DNA from: Streptomyces sp. NRRL F-5630
Lineage (GTDB): Bacteria > Actinomycetota > Actinomycetes > Streptomycetales > Streptomycetaceae
Direction: 5' to 3'
Assembly (NCBI RefSeq): GCF_000719475.1
Contig: NZ_JOGO01000039.1
Span: 1 to 56,544, forward strand
DNA length: 56,544 nt
Shown: positions 42,240 through 51,368 of the stretch, piece by piece
Numbering within the stretch: the first letter of the stretch is position 1
Layout of the letters: each line of letters begins with the position of its first letter
Position numbers and translations under genes: made by a program
The notes under the pieces: generated by a model
What the model was told of the DNA's origin: nothing
The model's input: only the letters and a program-made list of their open reading frames with translations
Database searches by the model: none

Positions 42240-43661
42240 TCAACTGTTCACCCCGGCCTCCCACTTGAGCCGGTGCAGCGTGTAGTCGCTGAGGAGGTGT
42301 CGGCTCCGGCCGAGCAGTTCCCCCACCTCCGCGTCTCCGCGCCGCTCGTCCGGGGACGGATGCCAGCGCTGCACTGAGTGCGCGGCCCAGGTGCGCAGCT
42401 TCACATCGGGATCCTGGAGCAGACCGACCGCCGCCCGAATCGCCACGATGCCGCCGCGCGCGTCGAGCAGCCGGAAGGCGCCGACGCGGACGTGCCGCGG
42501 CCGCTGGGAACCGGTGCGCTCCAGTAGCCAGTCGGCGGGCAGCTCCTTGGCCGAGGGCAGCAGGGCGGTGGTGGTCTCGCGGACGACCTCGGGGGCAGGG
42601 TCGTCGAGAAGCGGCCGTATCTGCTGCGCGTCTGCACAGTCCAGCGTCCGCAACCCTGCTACCGCCCGCGCCCGCACCCTGGCCGCCGGGTGCGCGAGCA
42701 GCGGCCGCAGCAGCCCGGCGTCCGCGCGGTTCCCGCACTCGGCCAGCCCGATGACCGCACCGGGCGGCAACTCGGGGTGGTCAGGTGCCATGCACCGCTC
42801 CCTGTACCAGGCGGCCGGGTCACCGCCCCGTTGTCGTACGACATACCGGGCACAAGCGCGCACGATCGCGGAACGGTCGCTGAGAAACGGCTCCGCCCGC
42901 TCCGGCCACCCCGCCCGTCTCAGCGCGGTGACGCCGGTCGAACGGACACGCGGGTTGCGTGCGGACAGTAGTAGAGGCAGCACAGCCTCGTAGGCATCCT
43001 CATCCCCCAGAGCCGTGAGCGCCGCTGTGGCACACAGGTCCTGGACCACGGTGTCCTGGTCCCAGGCGGCGGCGCGGGCCAGCTCGGCGGGACGGAGCAG
43101 GCGGCCCTCGATGGCCAGCCGGTACGCGAACCGCCGGACGATGCGGTCGGGGGCGGTGAAGAGGACAGCGAGCTGCCCGTGAGATGCCTGGCGCAGGACG
43201 TGGCCGAGCACCTCGACGCCGAAGGCACCTCTGCCGCGGCGGCCGACGCGGAGGATGAGCGGCGCGAGGTCGAGGGCAGAGCCCACGTTCAAGGCTTCGC
43301 ACAGCAGCCGCCGCGCGTGCTCGCGCACCGGCCCGACCCAGTCGGCGCACCGGATCACGACCAACGGCAACAGACCGGGGTACCGGACCGACTGACGTAC
43401 CGCCTCCTGACGGATCCGCCCGTCGCGGTGGCAGAGGGCGAGGGCGAGCCGTGATTCGTCGGCCTGAGCCAGGTCGGCGGGCAGGGGGGCGGAGCGCTCC
43501 CACCCCGGCAAGACCTGAGAGCGGTGCCAGGCCACCTCACGCACCCCTGCGTCCAGCGCGAGCCAGTCAGCGGGATCGGCGACATCGAGCGTGCGCCGAA
43601 GCGGCGCACCTCCCGCGAGCCGTATTGCTGCCGCTCTCCCGCCTTCGACGTCCTCAAGCAT
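42240..43661 (-). CDS. HEAT-repeat (PBS-lyase type) protein
   Basis: 473-residue alpha-solenoid protein of repeated helix pairs, clearest from residue 200 onward (RNPRVRSTGVTALRRAGWPE; HPAARVRARAVAGLRTLD; DPAPEVVRETTTALL; DPDVKLRTWAAHSVQRW). Such scaffolds bind proteins. No enzymatic domain is visible. The start region is unusual: the RBS plus ATG is exactly duplicated (see 43656-43693), giving an overlapping eight-codon upstream ORF. No co-directional partner is close. Confidence 0.85.
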   Translation of the reverse strand: MLEDVEGGRAAAIRLAGGAPLRRTLDVADPADWLALDAGVREVAWHRSQVLPGWERSAPLPADLAQADESRLALALCHRDGRIRQEAVRQSVRYPGLLPLVVIRCADWVGPVREHARRLLCEALNVGSALDLAPLILRVGRRGRGAFGVEVLGHVLRQASHGQLAVLFTAPDRIVRRFAYRLAIEGRLLRPAELARAAAWDQDTVVQDLCATAALTALGDEDAYEAVLPLLLSARNPRVRSTGVTALRRAGWPERAEPFLSDRSAIVRACARYVVRQRGGDPAAWYRERCMAPDHPELPPGAVIGLAECGNRADAGLLRPLLAHPAARVRARAVAGLRTLDCADAQQIRPLLDDPAPEVVRETTTALLPSAKELPADWLLERTGSQRPRHVRVGAFRLLDARGGIVAIRAAVGLLQDPDVKLRTWAAHSVQRWHPSPDERRGDAEVGELLGRSRHLLSDYTLHRLKWEAGVNS

Positions 43662-43693
43662 TCCCACCCCTCCAAAGCATTCCCACCCCTCCA
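43656..43693 (-). repeat. 19-bp tandem duplication of RBS and start codon
   Basis: Two exact copies of a 19-bp unit (43656-43674, 43675-43693). On the minus strand each contains GGAGGGGTGGGAATG. The upstream ATG (43680) opens an eight-residue ORF, MLWRGGNA, whose TGA (43654-43656) lies three bases past the main ATG at 43661. Both starts therefore have the same GGAGGGG sequence. Confidence 0.9.
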
Positions 43694-43738
43694 GCAGCCG
43701 TACCGGGTGATCGTAGGGGGCCGGGTCCGCGCAGGGCG

Positions 43739-43930
43739 CGGGAAATATGGCCCGCGAGCGCCGAGAACGAGGGGGTCCCGGCCGAGCGGGCCGCCGAGCT
43801 GTGGGCGATCGCCCACGGCGTCGCCGCGCCGGCCGTCGGCGGCGGGCTCGGCACGTGGTGCGAGGAGCCCGGCCCGAGGAGGTCGCCGCGCGGGCCGCGC
43901 GCTCCTGGGTGGCCGGGTTCGCGGGCTGAG
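43739..43930 (+). pseudogene. C-terminal gene fragment with a 1-bp frameshift, possibly TetR-like
   Basis: One frame reads VPAERAAELWAIAHGVAAPA then GGGLGTWCEEPGP. Skipping one base near 43873 continues as EEVAARAARSWVAGFAG and a TGA. The combined peptide looks like the last helices of a TetR-type ligand domain, but this is a guess. The 5' part is absent; the HEAT-repeat gene begins there on the other strand. Confidence 0.4.
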
Positions 43931-44104
43931 GCAACGAGCCCCGCCACTCGGCCCGCCGTGACGCGCGCGCACCTCGCGGCGGGCGAGGGAAGCGGAGCGG
44001 ATGGCGTTTGTTCCGCCCTTCCGGCCGAGCCGGTTCGCCCAGCGCTACCGGCCTGATCCCCGGCGGGCGCGAGGCAGGGGCCGCGCGGTGGGGCCCCCGC
44101 CGGG

Positions 44105-44524
44105 TCAGCGCCTGCCGTCCGCCGCCTCGATCGTGCGGGCCGCCTCGCCCAGCGCGTGGCGCAGGATCGCCGGGTCCGTGGACTCGCCGCTCTCCTCGGG
44201 CGGCAGCAGCCACGTGCCCGTCGCGTTGCCCGTGTGCCCGCAGGCGTCCGGCGGGGTGGTGAGCCGCAGTCCGCGCCCGGCCGTCTCCGTACACGCGCTG
44301 CCCGGCACGTCCCAGCCGCGCGCGGTCCCCTCGGGGACGACGAAGCCGAGCGTCTCGCAGGGGGCGTCGTGCACGACCGGGCCGAGCAGCGGTGTGCTGC
44401 GCCGCAGGATGTCCACCGCTTCGAGGCCCTGGCGCACGGGGACCGTGACGAGGTCCCAGGCGGGCGGGAGGCCCATCGGCGGCTGGGCCGGCAACGGATC
44501 GGTGGACGCAGTGGACTCCGGCAC
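44105..44524 (-). CDS. Conserved streptomycete hypothetical protein
   Basis: 139-residue protein. Visible features are LPPAWDLVTVPVRQGLEAVD, GFVVPEGTARGWDVPGSACT and a C-terminal helical part. It resembles fragments of the Prim-Pol-like domain found in other Streptomyces proteins (compare 53411-53995), but no catalytic site is seen. GTG 44524 is preceded by the strong AAGGAGGGG. It is divergent from the XRE/TPR regulator, an arrangement suggesting functional linkage. Confidence 0.75.
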   Translation of the reverse strand: MPESTASTDPLPAQPPMGLPPAWDLVTVPVRQGLEAVDILRRSTPLLGPVVHDAPCETLGFVVPEGTARGWDVPGSACTETAGRGLRLTTPPDACGHTGNATGTWLLPPEESGESTDPAILRHALGEAARTIEAADGRR

Positions 44525-44813
44525 GGGAACCCCTCCTTATCGCTGCGAAGCCGGGGGCACCTCCCGGCCGCCAGGCCGGGGGCGCGGCTCCTCGTTCCCC
44601 GCACCGTCCAACGCGCGCACCCCCTCGGGGGCTACGGCACGACACCACCGAGAAGCATGGCATTTCATGGCGGATCACGGCCGCTCCTCCCCCGTCAGCC
44701 AACCGCCTGTGTCGATCCGGTCACAGCGGGTATCTTTCTGCTCCGTCGGCACACGAGTGGCCCCGTCTCGACGGCCGCCCCGCCCCGACCCCGTACCGCA
44801 CGAAAGGCCGGTC

Positions 44814-46331
44814 ATGACCTCGTCGGCACCGCAGCCGCTTTCGTCCCAGGAGCCTGCCGGAGAGCGTGGCGCCCCCTCGCCACCCCACGTGCCGAACTCG
44901 CCCCCACAGGTGCTGGAGCAGCGCGTTCCCCGGCCGAACACCGCTTTCCGCGCGCTGCGCGGGCGGCTCTCGCCGGGGGAGTTCGCGGCGCGGGTGCGGC
45001 GGGCGGGACGGGAGATCGGCGAAGCGGTCTCGTGCGACGCGCGGTACATCGGACGCGTCGAGGCCGGGGAGATCCGCTGCCCCAATTACGCCTACGAACG
45101 AGTGTTCCTGCACCTGTTTCCCGGGCACACACTCAGTGACCTCGGTTTCGCTCCGCGCGAGACGGTACGGGGACGCAGGGCGGCACGCCCGACGCCCCCG
45201 GGCCAGCAACCGCCTTACGCGCCGCCGCGACCGGGCGCGCCGCCGGACGGGCACCGGCAGGCGCCCGCCGACGGCGAGCCGCACCGACACGACGAGGAGA
45301 GCGACGTGCACCGTCGCGCGTTCATCGGTTCAGGGGCGGCGACGGCCGGCGCGCTCGCGGCCGGACTCCTCGGTACGGGCGCGACGGCCGCCGCCGCGCC
45401 GCGGATTCCCGCGATCCCTGGGCAGCGGGCGGGCGAGCGGGAGATCGCCGCCGTCGAGGACGCGGTACGGGAGATCAGGCGCCTCGACGACAGGCACGGG
45501 GCGGGCCGGGTCTTCCAGCACGCGGCCGGGGTGCTCCGCAGCACGCACGAGTTCCTCGACGCGGGCACCGCGCGGCAGTCCACCAGCGACCGGCTGCACG
45601 TGGCGGCGGGCGAGCTGTCCCTCTCGGTGGGCTGGCTCGCGCACGACTCGGGCCGCTACGCCGACGCCCGCTCGCACTACGGGGAGGCGCTCGCCGCCGC
45701 CCGGCTCGCGGACGACGCGGGCCTGGAGGCGCACGCCTTCTGCAACTCGGCCTTCCTCGCGCGCGACGCCGGGCACCCGCGCGAGGCGGTGCGCGCGGCC
45801 CAGGCGGGGGCGCGGGCCGCGCGGCGGCTCACCGCGCCGCACCTGCTCTCGCTGCTCGCGCTGCGCGAGGCGGGCGGGCGCGCCGGGCTCGCGGACCGCG
45901 CGGCCTGCGAGGAGGCGCTCGCGCGCGCCCACCGCCTGTACGCGAAGGGGCCGGGCCCCGACGACCCCGAGTGGCTGCTCTGCTTCTACAGCGAGGCGGA
46001 ACTCGACTGGCTGGAAGCGCAGTGCTGGAGCAGCCTCGGCGACTGGCCCCGCGCCCTCACCCACGCCCGCCGCGCCGCCTCCCACGCGGCCACCCGCACG
46101 CCGCACCTGACCCGCAACCAGGCCCTCTACACCGCCGAACTCGCGCAGGACCTCAGCGCCGCCGGCCACCCGGAGGAGGCGGCGACGACGGGCCGTGCGG
46201 TCCTCCGCCTCCTGCACCGCGAGGTCCGCTCCTCCCGCATCGACGCCATACTCCGGACGACCCGGGGACGGCTGGCGCAGCACGGGGCCAGGAGAAGCGA
46301 AGAGGTGGCACGCTTCCTGGCGGCGGCCTGA
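44814..46331 (+). CDS. XRE-like regulator with TPR domain
   Basis: 505-residue protein. An N-terminal helix-turn-helix-like region (about 43-115; GRLSPGEFAARVRRAG, then ARYIGRVEAGEIRCPNYAYE) is followed by a Pro-rich linker. A twin-arginine-like or hydrophobic stretch (RRAFIGSGAATAGALAAGLL near 165-184) comes next, then tetratricopeptide-type repeats (about 250-490). The plan is that of NsdA-like regulators of Streptomyces development and antibiotic production. Whether the hydrophobic stretch anchors it to the membrane is unclear. ATG 44814 follows AAAGG; TATCTT (44731-44736) may be its -10. Confidence 0.85.
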   Translation: MTSSAPQPLSSQEPAGERGAPSPPHVPNSPPQVLEQRVPRPNTAFRALRGRLSPGEFAARVRRAGREIGEAVSCDARYIGRVEAGEIRCPNYAYERVFLHLFPGHTLSDLGFAPRETVRGRRAARPTPPGQQPPYAPPRPGAPPDGHRQAPADGEPHRHDEESDVHRRAFIGSGAATAGALAAGLLGTGATAAAAPRIPAIPGQRAGEREIAAVEDAVREIRRLDDRHGAGRVFQHAAGVLRSTHEFLDAGTARQSTSDRLHVAAGELSLSVGWLAHDSGRYADARSHYGEALAAARLADDAGLEAHAFCNSAFLARDAGHPREAVRAAQAGARAARRLTAPHLLSLLALREAGGRAGLADRAACEEALARAHRLYAKGPGPDDPEWLLCFYSEAELDWLEAQCWSSLGDWPRALTHARRAASHAATRTPHLTRNQALYTAELAQDLSAAGHPEEAATTGRAVLRLLHREVRSSRIDAILRTTRGRLAQHGARRSEEVARFLAAA

Positions 46332-46493
46332 CCCGCCCGAGCCCGCGCGACCGCCCGGCGCGGCGGGGCGGGGCGGGAGACAGCGCGGCGGTGGCGGGAC
46401 GCTCGTCGCGCGCGGGGCGCGAGGTAGGAGCGACCGGGCACGTCGAGCCGCCCGATACCGGCGCGGGCGCTCCCGGCGGCGAGGCCGGGTCCG

Positions 46494-47099
46494 TCAGGAG
46501 AGGTGGGCGGTGTCGTTCCAGGTGTCGATCGCCGGACGCCCGTACGCCCAGTCCAGGACCGACAGCGACGCCGGGGCCAGCCGGACGCGCGCCCCGAACT
46601 CCAGCGGCTCGCCCAGCCATCGCGCGCACACCGACCGCAGCACATGCCCGTGCGCGAAGAGCACCACGGTGCCGCCCAGCGCCCGCGCCCACTCCACGAC
46701 CGAGTCCACGCGCGCCGTCATCTCCGCGACCGACTCGCCGCCGGGCGCCCCGTCACGCCACAGGAACCAGCCGGGGTTCCGCTCCTGGATCCCGGCCGGG
46801 GTGAGCCCCTCGTAGTCCCCGTAGTCCCACTCCATGAGCGCGTTCCACGGCTCGGCGCGCCCGCCGAACCCGGCGAGCTCGCAGGTCTCGGCGGCCCGCG
46901 CGAGCGGCGAGGTCCGCACGACCGCCTCCGTGAGCCCGGCGAAGGGCTCCTCCCGCAGCCGCTTGCCGAGCAGCGCCGCGTCCCGCCGGCCGTCCTCCAG
47001 CAACGGGATGTCGGTGCGCCCAGTGTGCTGCCCGGAGCGGGACCAGGCGGTCTGCCCGTGACGGACGAGCAGGACACGGGTGGCGGACGACGATGACAT
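46494..47099 (-). CDS. Histidine phosphatase family protein (phosphoglycerate mutase-like)
   Basis: 201-residue protein with the RHG motif [11 protein letters not shown] (catalytic H14) and the second histidine in LFAHGHVLR near 155. The intermediate acid donor region [11 protein letters not shown] is typical of the branch with phosphoglycerate mutase/alpha-ribazole phosphatase. Substrate unknown. RBS AGGAGA precedes ATG 47099. It is convergent with the XRE/TPR gene and divergent from the PAP2 gene. Confidence 0.93.
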   Translation of the reverse strand: MSSSSATRVLLVRHGQTAWSRSGQHTGRTDIPLLEDGRRDAALLGKRLREEPFAGLTEAVVRTSPLARAAETCELAGFGGRAEPWNALMEWDYGDYEGLTPAGIQERNPGWFLWRDGAPGGESVAEMTARVDSVVEWARALGGTVVLFAHGHVLRSVCARWLGEPLEFGARVRLAPASLSVLDWAYGRPAIDTWNDTAHLS

Positions 47100-47353
47100 G
47101 GCGGGGTCTCTCCTGTACGGGTGCGTAACGGGGCGCGGGGCGTACGGATCGACGGCGCGCCGCCCCATCATCGCGCAGGCCCCGGCGTCCGCTCCGCGCG
47201 GGTTCGTCCCGCTTGCGCGCTGTACCCGTGTTCTTCGCGGGCGACGTGATCCTCCCGGGGAAACCCCGGGAGAACCGCACCGAAAGCCCACGTGACACGC
47301 GGGGATCTCACGAGGCGGGGGGGTCACCCCCGCCACAAGGCCGCATCCGTACG

Positions 47354-47359
47354 TAAAGT
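47354..47359 (+). promoter_or_regulatory. -10 box TAAAGT for the PAP2 gene
   Basis: TAAAGT lies about 80 bp upstream of the PAP2 ATG in the 342-bp divergent gap (47100-47441), which has no gene. No good -35 is visible. Confidence 0.4.
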
Positions 47360-47441
47360 GGGCCGCCGCGCCGGGGCGAGGTCTGGGTGCGGCGGGCGCG
47401 GGCACCCGGCCTGGAAACGGCGGAGCGAGGAGAACGAGCGG

Positions 47442-48608
47442 ATGCAGCAGACCGAGGCCCCGGCCCCTCGCGGGCTCGGCCCCGTACGCCGGAAGCCGGG
47501 AGGAGCGCCCGCCGCCACCGACCCCGCGGCGCCGACGGAGCCCGCGATATCCGCCGACCCCGCGATACGCGCGGACACGGAGATACCCGCGGACCCGGGG
47601 GCGCCCGCGGACCCGGCGGCGCCCGTGGACTCCCCGCTATCCGCCGACCCGGCGCCACCCGCCCCTCCCCCGCCCGTGCGGCTGCGCTGGTGGAGCGAGA
47701 TATCCCTGCTCGCCCTCCTGTACGGGGTCTACTCGGCGGGCCGCCTCTTCGCCCGCGGCGACGTGCGGGACGCGATAGACCACGGCCTCGCGATACTCCG
47801 TGTGGAGAAGTTCCTCCACATCAACCTGGAACACCCGCTCAACCGCCTCTTCACCCGCGAGCCGTGGCTCGGCATCCCGGCCGACTTCTGGTACGCCTCG
47901 CTGCACTACCTCGTCACGCCGCTCGTGCTCATCTGGCTCTTCCGGGCCCGGCACACCGTCTACCGCGCGGCCCGCACCTGGCTCATGGCCTCGACTCTCA
48001 TCGGCCTCATCGGCTTCACCTTCCTGCCCACGTGCCCGCCGCGCCTGCTCGCGGCGGGACACGGATTCGTCGACACCATGGCGCAGTTCAGCGACTGGGG
48101 CTGGTGGGGCGGCGAGGCGAGCGCGCCGCGCGGCCTCGGCGGCATGACGAACCAGTACGCGGCGATGCCGAGCCTGCACGTCGGCTGGGCGCTGTGGTGC
48201 GGCTTCCTGCTGTGGCGCCACGCGCGCACGCGCTGGATGCGGGCCGCGGGGATCGCCTACCCCACGATCACGGCGCTCGTCGTGATGGGCACGGCGAACC
48301 ACTACCTCCTCGACGCGCTCGCGGGCGCGGCCGTGATGGGCGCGGGCGCGCTCCTGGCGCGCCCGCTGCTGCACGGTACGGCGCGGGCACGGGAGTGGCT
48401 GCGGCCCCGGCTGCCGCGGCGGCTGCGCCCCGTCCTGCTCGCGGGCGGGAGGACGTACACGGTGGCCGGGGGCGGCGAGGGTGTCGGCGGTGAGGGTGTT
48501 GTCGGTGGGGGATGCGAGACTTCGCCGGGTGAGCGAATACCCCAGCAACGACCCTCGCACCGGAGCCCCGCCGAGCGCCCCGGCGGGGCTGCGGCGGCGG
48601 CTCGCTGA
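47442..48608 (+). CDS. PAP2 superfamily membrane phosphatase
   Basis: 388-residue integral membrane protein. After a disordered N-terminus rich in A/D/P repeats (about 1-80) come about six transmembrane helices. The PAP2 signature is seen as MPSLHVGWA near residues 241-249 and [10 protein letters not shown] near 286-295, holding two catalytic histidines. It belongs to the AUR1/inositol-phosphorylceramide-synthase-like branch and probably acts on lipid phosphates. The Gly/Val-rich C-terminus (from about 345) looks unconserved and overlaps the nuclease gene by 80 bp. RBS GAGGAG. Confidence 0.9.
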   Translation: MQQTEAPAPRGLGPVRRKPGGAPAATDPAAPTEPAISADPAIRADTEIPADPGAPADPAAPVDSPLSADPAPPAPPPPVRLRWWSEISLLALLYGVYSAGRLFARGDVRDAIDHGLAILRVEKFLHINLEHPLNRLFTREPWLGIPADFWYASLHYLVTPLVLIWLFRARHTVYRAARTWLMASTLIGLIGFTFLPTCPPRLLAAGHGFVDTMAQFSDWGWWGGEASAPRGLGGMTNQYAAMPSLHVGWALWCGFLLWRHARTRWMRAAGIAYPTITALVVMGTANHYLLDALAGAAVMGAGALLARPLLHGTARAREWLRPRLPRRLRPVLLAGGRTYTVAGGGEGVGGEGVVGGGCETSPGERIPQQRPSHRSPAERPGGAAAAAR

Positions 48609-49776
48609 GCTGCGCGGGCCCGGGACGGCGCCACGCCCGCTCGACGCCCGCGCGCTCGCCGCGCTCGCCGCCAACCCGGGCTGCGACCGCCGCGCCCTGC
48701 TCGACGGCGCGGGTATCGACAAGAACGCCCTCGCCACCGCCCTCGGCGCGCCCTCGGACGCCGGGCAGTCCCAGTTCGCGTTCATGCGCGGCAACGCCTT
48801 CGAGGCGCGCGTCAAGGCGGACGGCGGCGCCGAACTCCTGCGCCTGACCCACGCCTTGCTCGGCGGCGGCCCCGAGCCGACGCCCGCCTCCCGGCACGTA
48901 CCGGATCTCGCCGCGCAGGGCCCCGAGGCGCGCACGCGGCGGACGGCCGAGGCGCTGCGCGAGGCGGCCGGGCGCGAGGGGTGGACGCTGCTCGACCACC
49001 CGATGCTCGCGCTCGACGTGGCGGGCTCGCCCGCGTACCTGGAACCGGACGCGGTCGTCGTGGCCCCGGACGGCACGTGGACGGTCGTCGAGATCAAGTC
49101 GTTCCCGATGATCGACGGCGCCGCCGATCCCGCCAAGGTGGGCGCGGCGGCGCGGCAGTCGGCGGTGTACGTGCTGGCCCTCGAAGGGCTCGCGGAGGGG
49201 GTTCCGGCGGCGCGCGTGCGCGACAGGGTGCTGCTCGTCTGCCCGCGCGACTTCTCCAACCTCCCCACCGCCGCCCCCGTCGACATCCGCAAGCAGCTCT
49301 CCGTCACGCGCCGCCAGCTCGCGCGGCTCACGCGCGTCGCCGACCTGCTCGCCGCGCTCCCCGAGGGCACGGTCCTCGACCCGGCGCTGCCCGCGGAGGA
49401 ACTGCGCGCGGCGGTCGCCGCCGTGCCCGCCACGTACGCCCCGGAGTGCCTCTCCGCGTGCGAACTCGCCTTCCACTGCCGCGCCGCGGCCCGCTCGGGC
49501 GACGAGGTGACGGCGCTCGGCCGGGCGGTACGGGGCGAGCTGGGCGGGCTCGCGACGGTCGGCGCGGTCCTCGCCGCGGCCCACGGCGAGGCGGGCGACC
49601 CGGCGGACCCGGCCGTCGCCGCGCTGCGCCGGGCGCACCGGCTGCGCGGCGAGGCGCTGGCCCGCCACGAGGCACCGGGCGGAGGTACGGGCGCGGCGGC
49701 GGGTGGCGGGGCGCCGGTGGGGGCGCCCCGGGCCCGTACCGCGCCCGAGGACGCCCGCGCCGGGGAGGCCGCCTGA
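48529..49776 (+). CDS. RecB/Cas4-like PD-(D/E)XK nuclease with four-Cys Fe-S cluster motif
   Basis: About 415-residue protein. Nuclease motifs run in order: GNAFEARV (residues 88-95), EPDAVVV with D174, VVEIKSF with E188 and K190, and RQSAVY with Q210 and Y214. This is the D-ExK-QxxxY set of RecB/Cas4/Dna2 nucleases. Cysteines C52 before the core and C307, C311, C317 after it (C-x3-C-x5-C) reproduce the 1+3 arrangement that binds [4Fe-4S] in AddB, Cas4 and Dna2. The GTG start overlaps the PAP2 gene by 80 bp and could be later. Stop overlaps the next ATG (TGATG). First gene of a three-gene operon. Confidence 0.85.
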   Translation: MSEYPSNDPRTGAPPSAPAGLRRRLAELRGPGTAPRPLDARALAALAANPGCDRRALLDGAGIDKNALATALGAPSDAGQSQFAFMRGNAFEARVKADGGAELLRLTHALLGGGPEPTPASRHVPDLAAQGPEARTRRTAEALREAAGREGWTLLDHPMLALDVAGSPAYLEPDAVVVAPDGTWTVVEIKSFPMIDGAADPAKVGAAARQSAVYVLALEGLAEGVPAARVRDRVLLVCPRDFSNLPTAAPVDIRKQLSVTRRQLARLTRVADLLAALPEGTVLDPALPAEELRAAVAAVPATYAPECLSACELAFHCRAAARSGDEVTALGRAVRGELGGLATVGAVLAAAHGEAGDPADPAVAALRRAHRLRGEALARHEAPGGGTGAAAGGGAPVGAPRARTAPEDARAGEAA

Positions 49777-51368
49777 TGTCGCTCATCGCCACTCTGGCCC
49801 GCCTCGAAGCGGTGCGCGCCGGCCGCGCGCAGCCGCTCGCCACCCGCCTGCACCGGCACCTCTCGGAGCGGCCCCTCGTCCTCGTCCCGCTCACCACCGC
49901 CGGTGAGACGGGGGCCCCGCTCGGCGCGCTCGTCGGCACGGAGCGCGAGCGCCCCCGGCTGCTGTACGTGCCGCAGCCGCGCGACCGCGAGCTGCGCTTC
50001 GGCTTCCTCGCGGCGCTCGCGGCCGAAGTCCTCCCGTACGTCGAGTCGTTCGCGGCGGATGTCGAGACGGTCGAGCGCAAGGAGACCGATCCCGAGAGCG
50101 GCAAGAAGGTCACGGTGGAGGCGGAACTGTGCCGTGACGCGCCGCAGTTGCTCGTACCGAGCACGGCGGGCGTCGAGTTCGTGCGGCTGCTCGGGCGCTC
50201 GATGCGGTTCCGGCGGACCGCCGAGCAGGACCCGGACGAGCCGTATCCGGCGCCCGCGCGGGTCCCGCTGCTCGGGCGGTGGCTCACGCACTTCGGCGAG
50301 CGCGCGCGGGTGCCCGGCTCGGCGCTGCTCCTGCCGATGACGGGGCTGCTCGGACGGCACTGGGCGACGGGGCAGAGCCGGATGGAGGAGCAGCACCTCG
50401 GCGCGCTCCTCGGCTGGCTCGACCCGCCCGAGGGCGCCGACGGCGCCGCCGCCGCGCTCGCCGCCGAGCTGGAGCGGGACGAGGACGGGCAGTTGCGTCA
50501 CCCCCCGGCGGGCCCCGCGACCGATCCCGCCTTCGACAACAAGCTCCTCGCCCCCGCGATCGAGCGCTACGACGCGGCCCGGCTCCGCTTCGCCGCCGCC
50601 GAGGACCCCGAGCACGCGGACGCGCTCCTCGCCGCCCTGCACGAGGCCGAGCACGCGATCGGGCAGCTCGTCCTGCGGGTGACCCGGCCCACGTGGGACG
50701 CCGTGTGGCACGGCATCGACCTGCTCCGCACCCTGCCGGAGGCCCCGTACGCGGCCGAGCGCTGGACGCGCGACCGGCTCTCGTACACGAGCCACCGCGA
50801 CCGCCTCGCCGCGGGCGAGCCGCCGCAGCCGCGCCGCGACGACGCCGTGACCGCCGCGCGCAAGCTCGCCGCGCGCGAGCGCGAGCAGGCGCGGCTCGAC
50901 GCGCAGGAAGCGCTCGACGACCCGCTCGTCATGGCCGAACGGCGGCTCGCGGGCGAGGCGTTCCACGGGCGCGTCGAGGCCGTCGAGATGACGTACACCG
51001 AGGGGCGCAGGCCGCGCCCCCGCCCCGTGCTCACCGTGCGCACCGACGACCTGCCGCAACTCGCTGAGCGGACACCGGTGTTCCGGGTGCTCGAAGGCAA
51101 GCCCCAGACCGCCGACTTCACGGGGCGCACGGAGGACGGGGCGCTGCTGCTCACCGTGCGGGACCGGATGGGGCGCGGCGCGGAGCCGGACCCGGGCTCC
51201 GTCCCGGCCGTCGGGGAGACCTTGTGCTTCACGCTCTTCCCGCACGACCAGCGGCCGGGGCCCGGGCTGCCGGACGCGGAGGCGACGCCGTGGACGCACG
51301 GGGGGCCGCCGGACGGGGTGCCGGTCGCGGAGGCGCCGGACGCGGTGACCGAGGAGGACGTGCTGTGA
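49776..51368 (+). CDS. Unknown subunit of the nuclease-helicase operon
   Basis: 530-residue protein without a recognised family. Residues about 1-250 are mixed alpha/beta with an ERKETDPESGKKVTVEAELC insertion. About 250-390 is helical and Arg/Glu-rich, possibly coiled. Residues about 395-490 (FHGRVEAVEMTY to ETLCFTLFPHD) look beta-rich and similar to the beta-barrel (1B) region that precedes the helicase core in Upf1/Dna2-type enzymes. That is inference. Start ATG overlaps the nuclease stop; the stop overlaps the helicase GTG. Coupling on both sides says the three products work together. Confidence 0.8.
   Translation: MSLIATLARLEAVRAGRAQPLATRLHRHLSERPLVLVPLTTAGETGAPLGALVGTERERPRLLYVPQPRDRELRFGFLAALAAEVLPYVESFAADVETVERKETDPESGKKVTVEAELCRDAPQLLVPSTAGVEFVRLLGRSMRFRRTAEQDPDEPYPAPARVPLLGRWLTHFGERARVPGSALLLPMTGLLGRHWATGQSRMEEQHLGALLGWLDPPEGADGAAAALAAELERDEDGQLRHPPAGPATDPAFDNKLLAPAIERYDAARLRFAAAEDPEHADALLAALHEAEHAIGQLVLRVTRPTWDAVWHGIDLLRTLPEAPYAAERWTRDRLSYTSHRDRLAAGEPPQPRRDDAVTAARKLAAREREQARLDAQEALDDPLVMAERRLAGEAFHGRVEAVEMTYTEGRRPRPRPVLTVRTDDLPQLAERTPVFRVLEGKPQTADFTGRTEDGALLLTVRDRMGRGAEPDPGSVPAVGETLCFTLFPHDQRPGPGLPDAEATPWTHGGPPDGVPVAEAPDAVTEEDVL

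Noticed and set aside
47637..51299. 1220-codon minus-strand ORF opposite the nuclease-helicase operon
   Set aside because: Antisense shadow of high-GC coding sequence; the plus strand has motif-complete enzymes.
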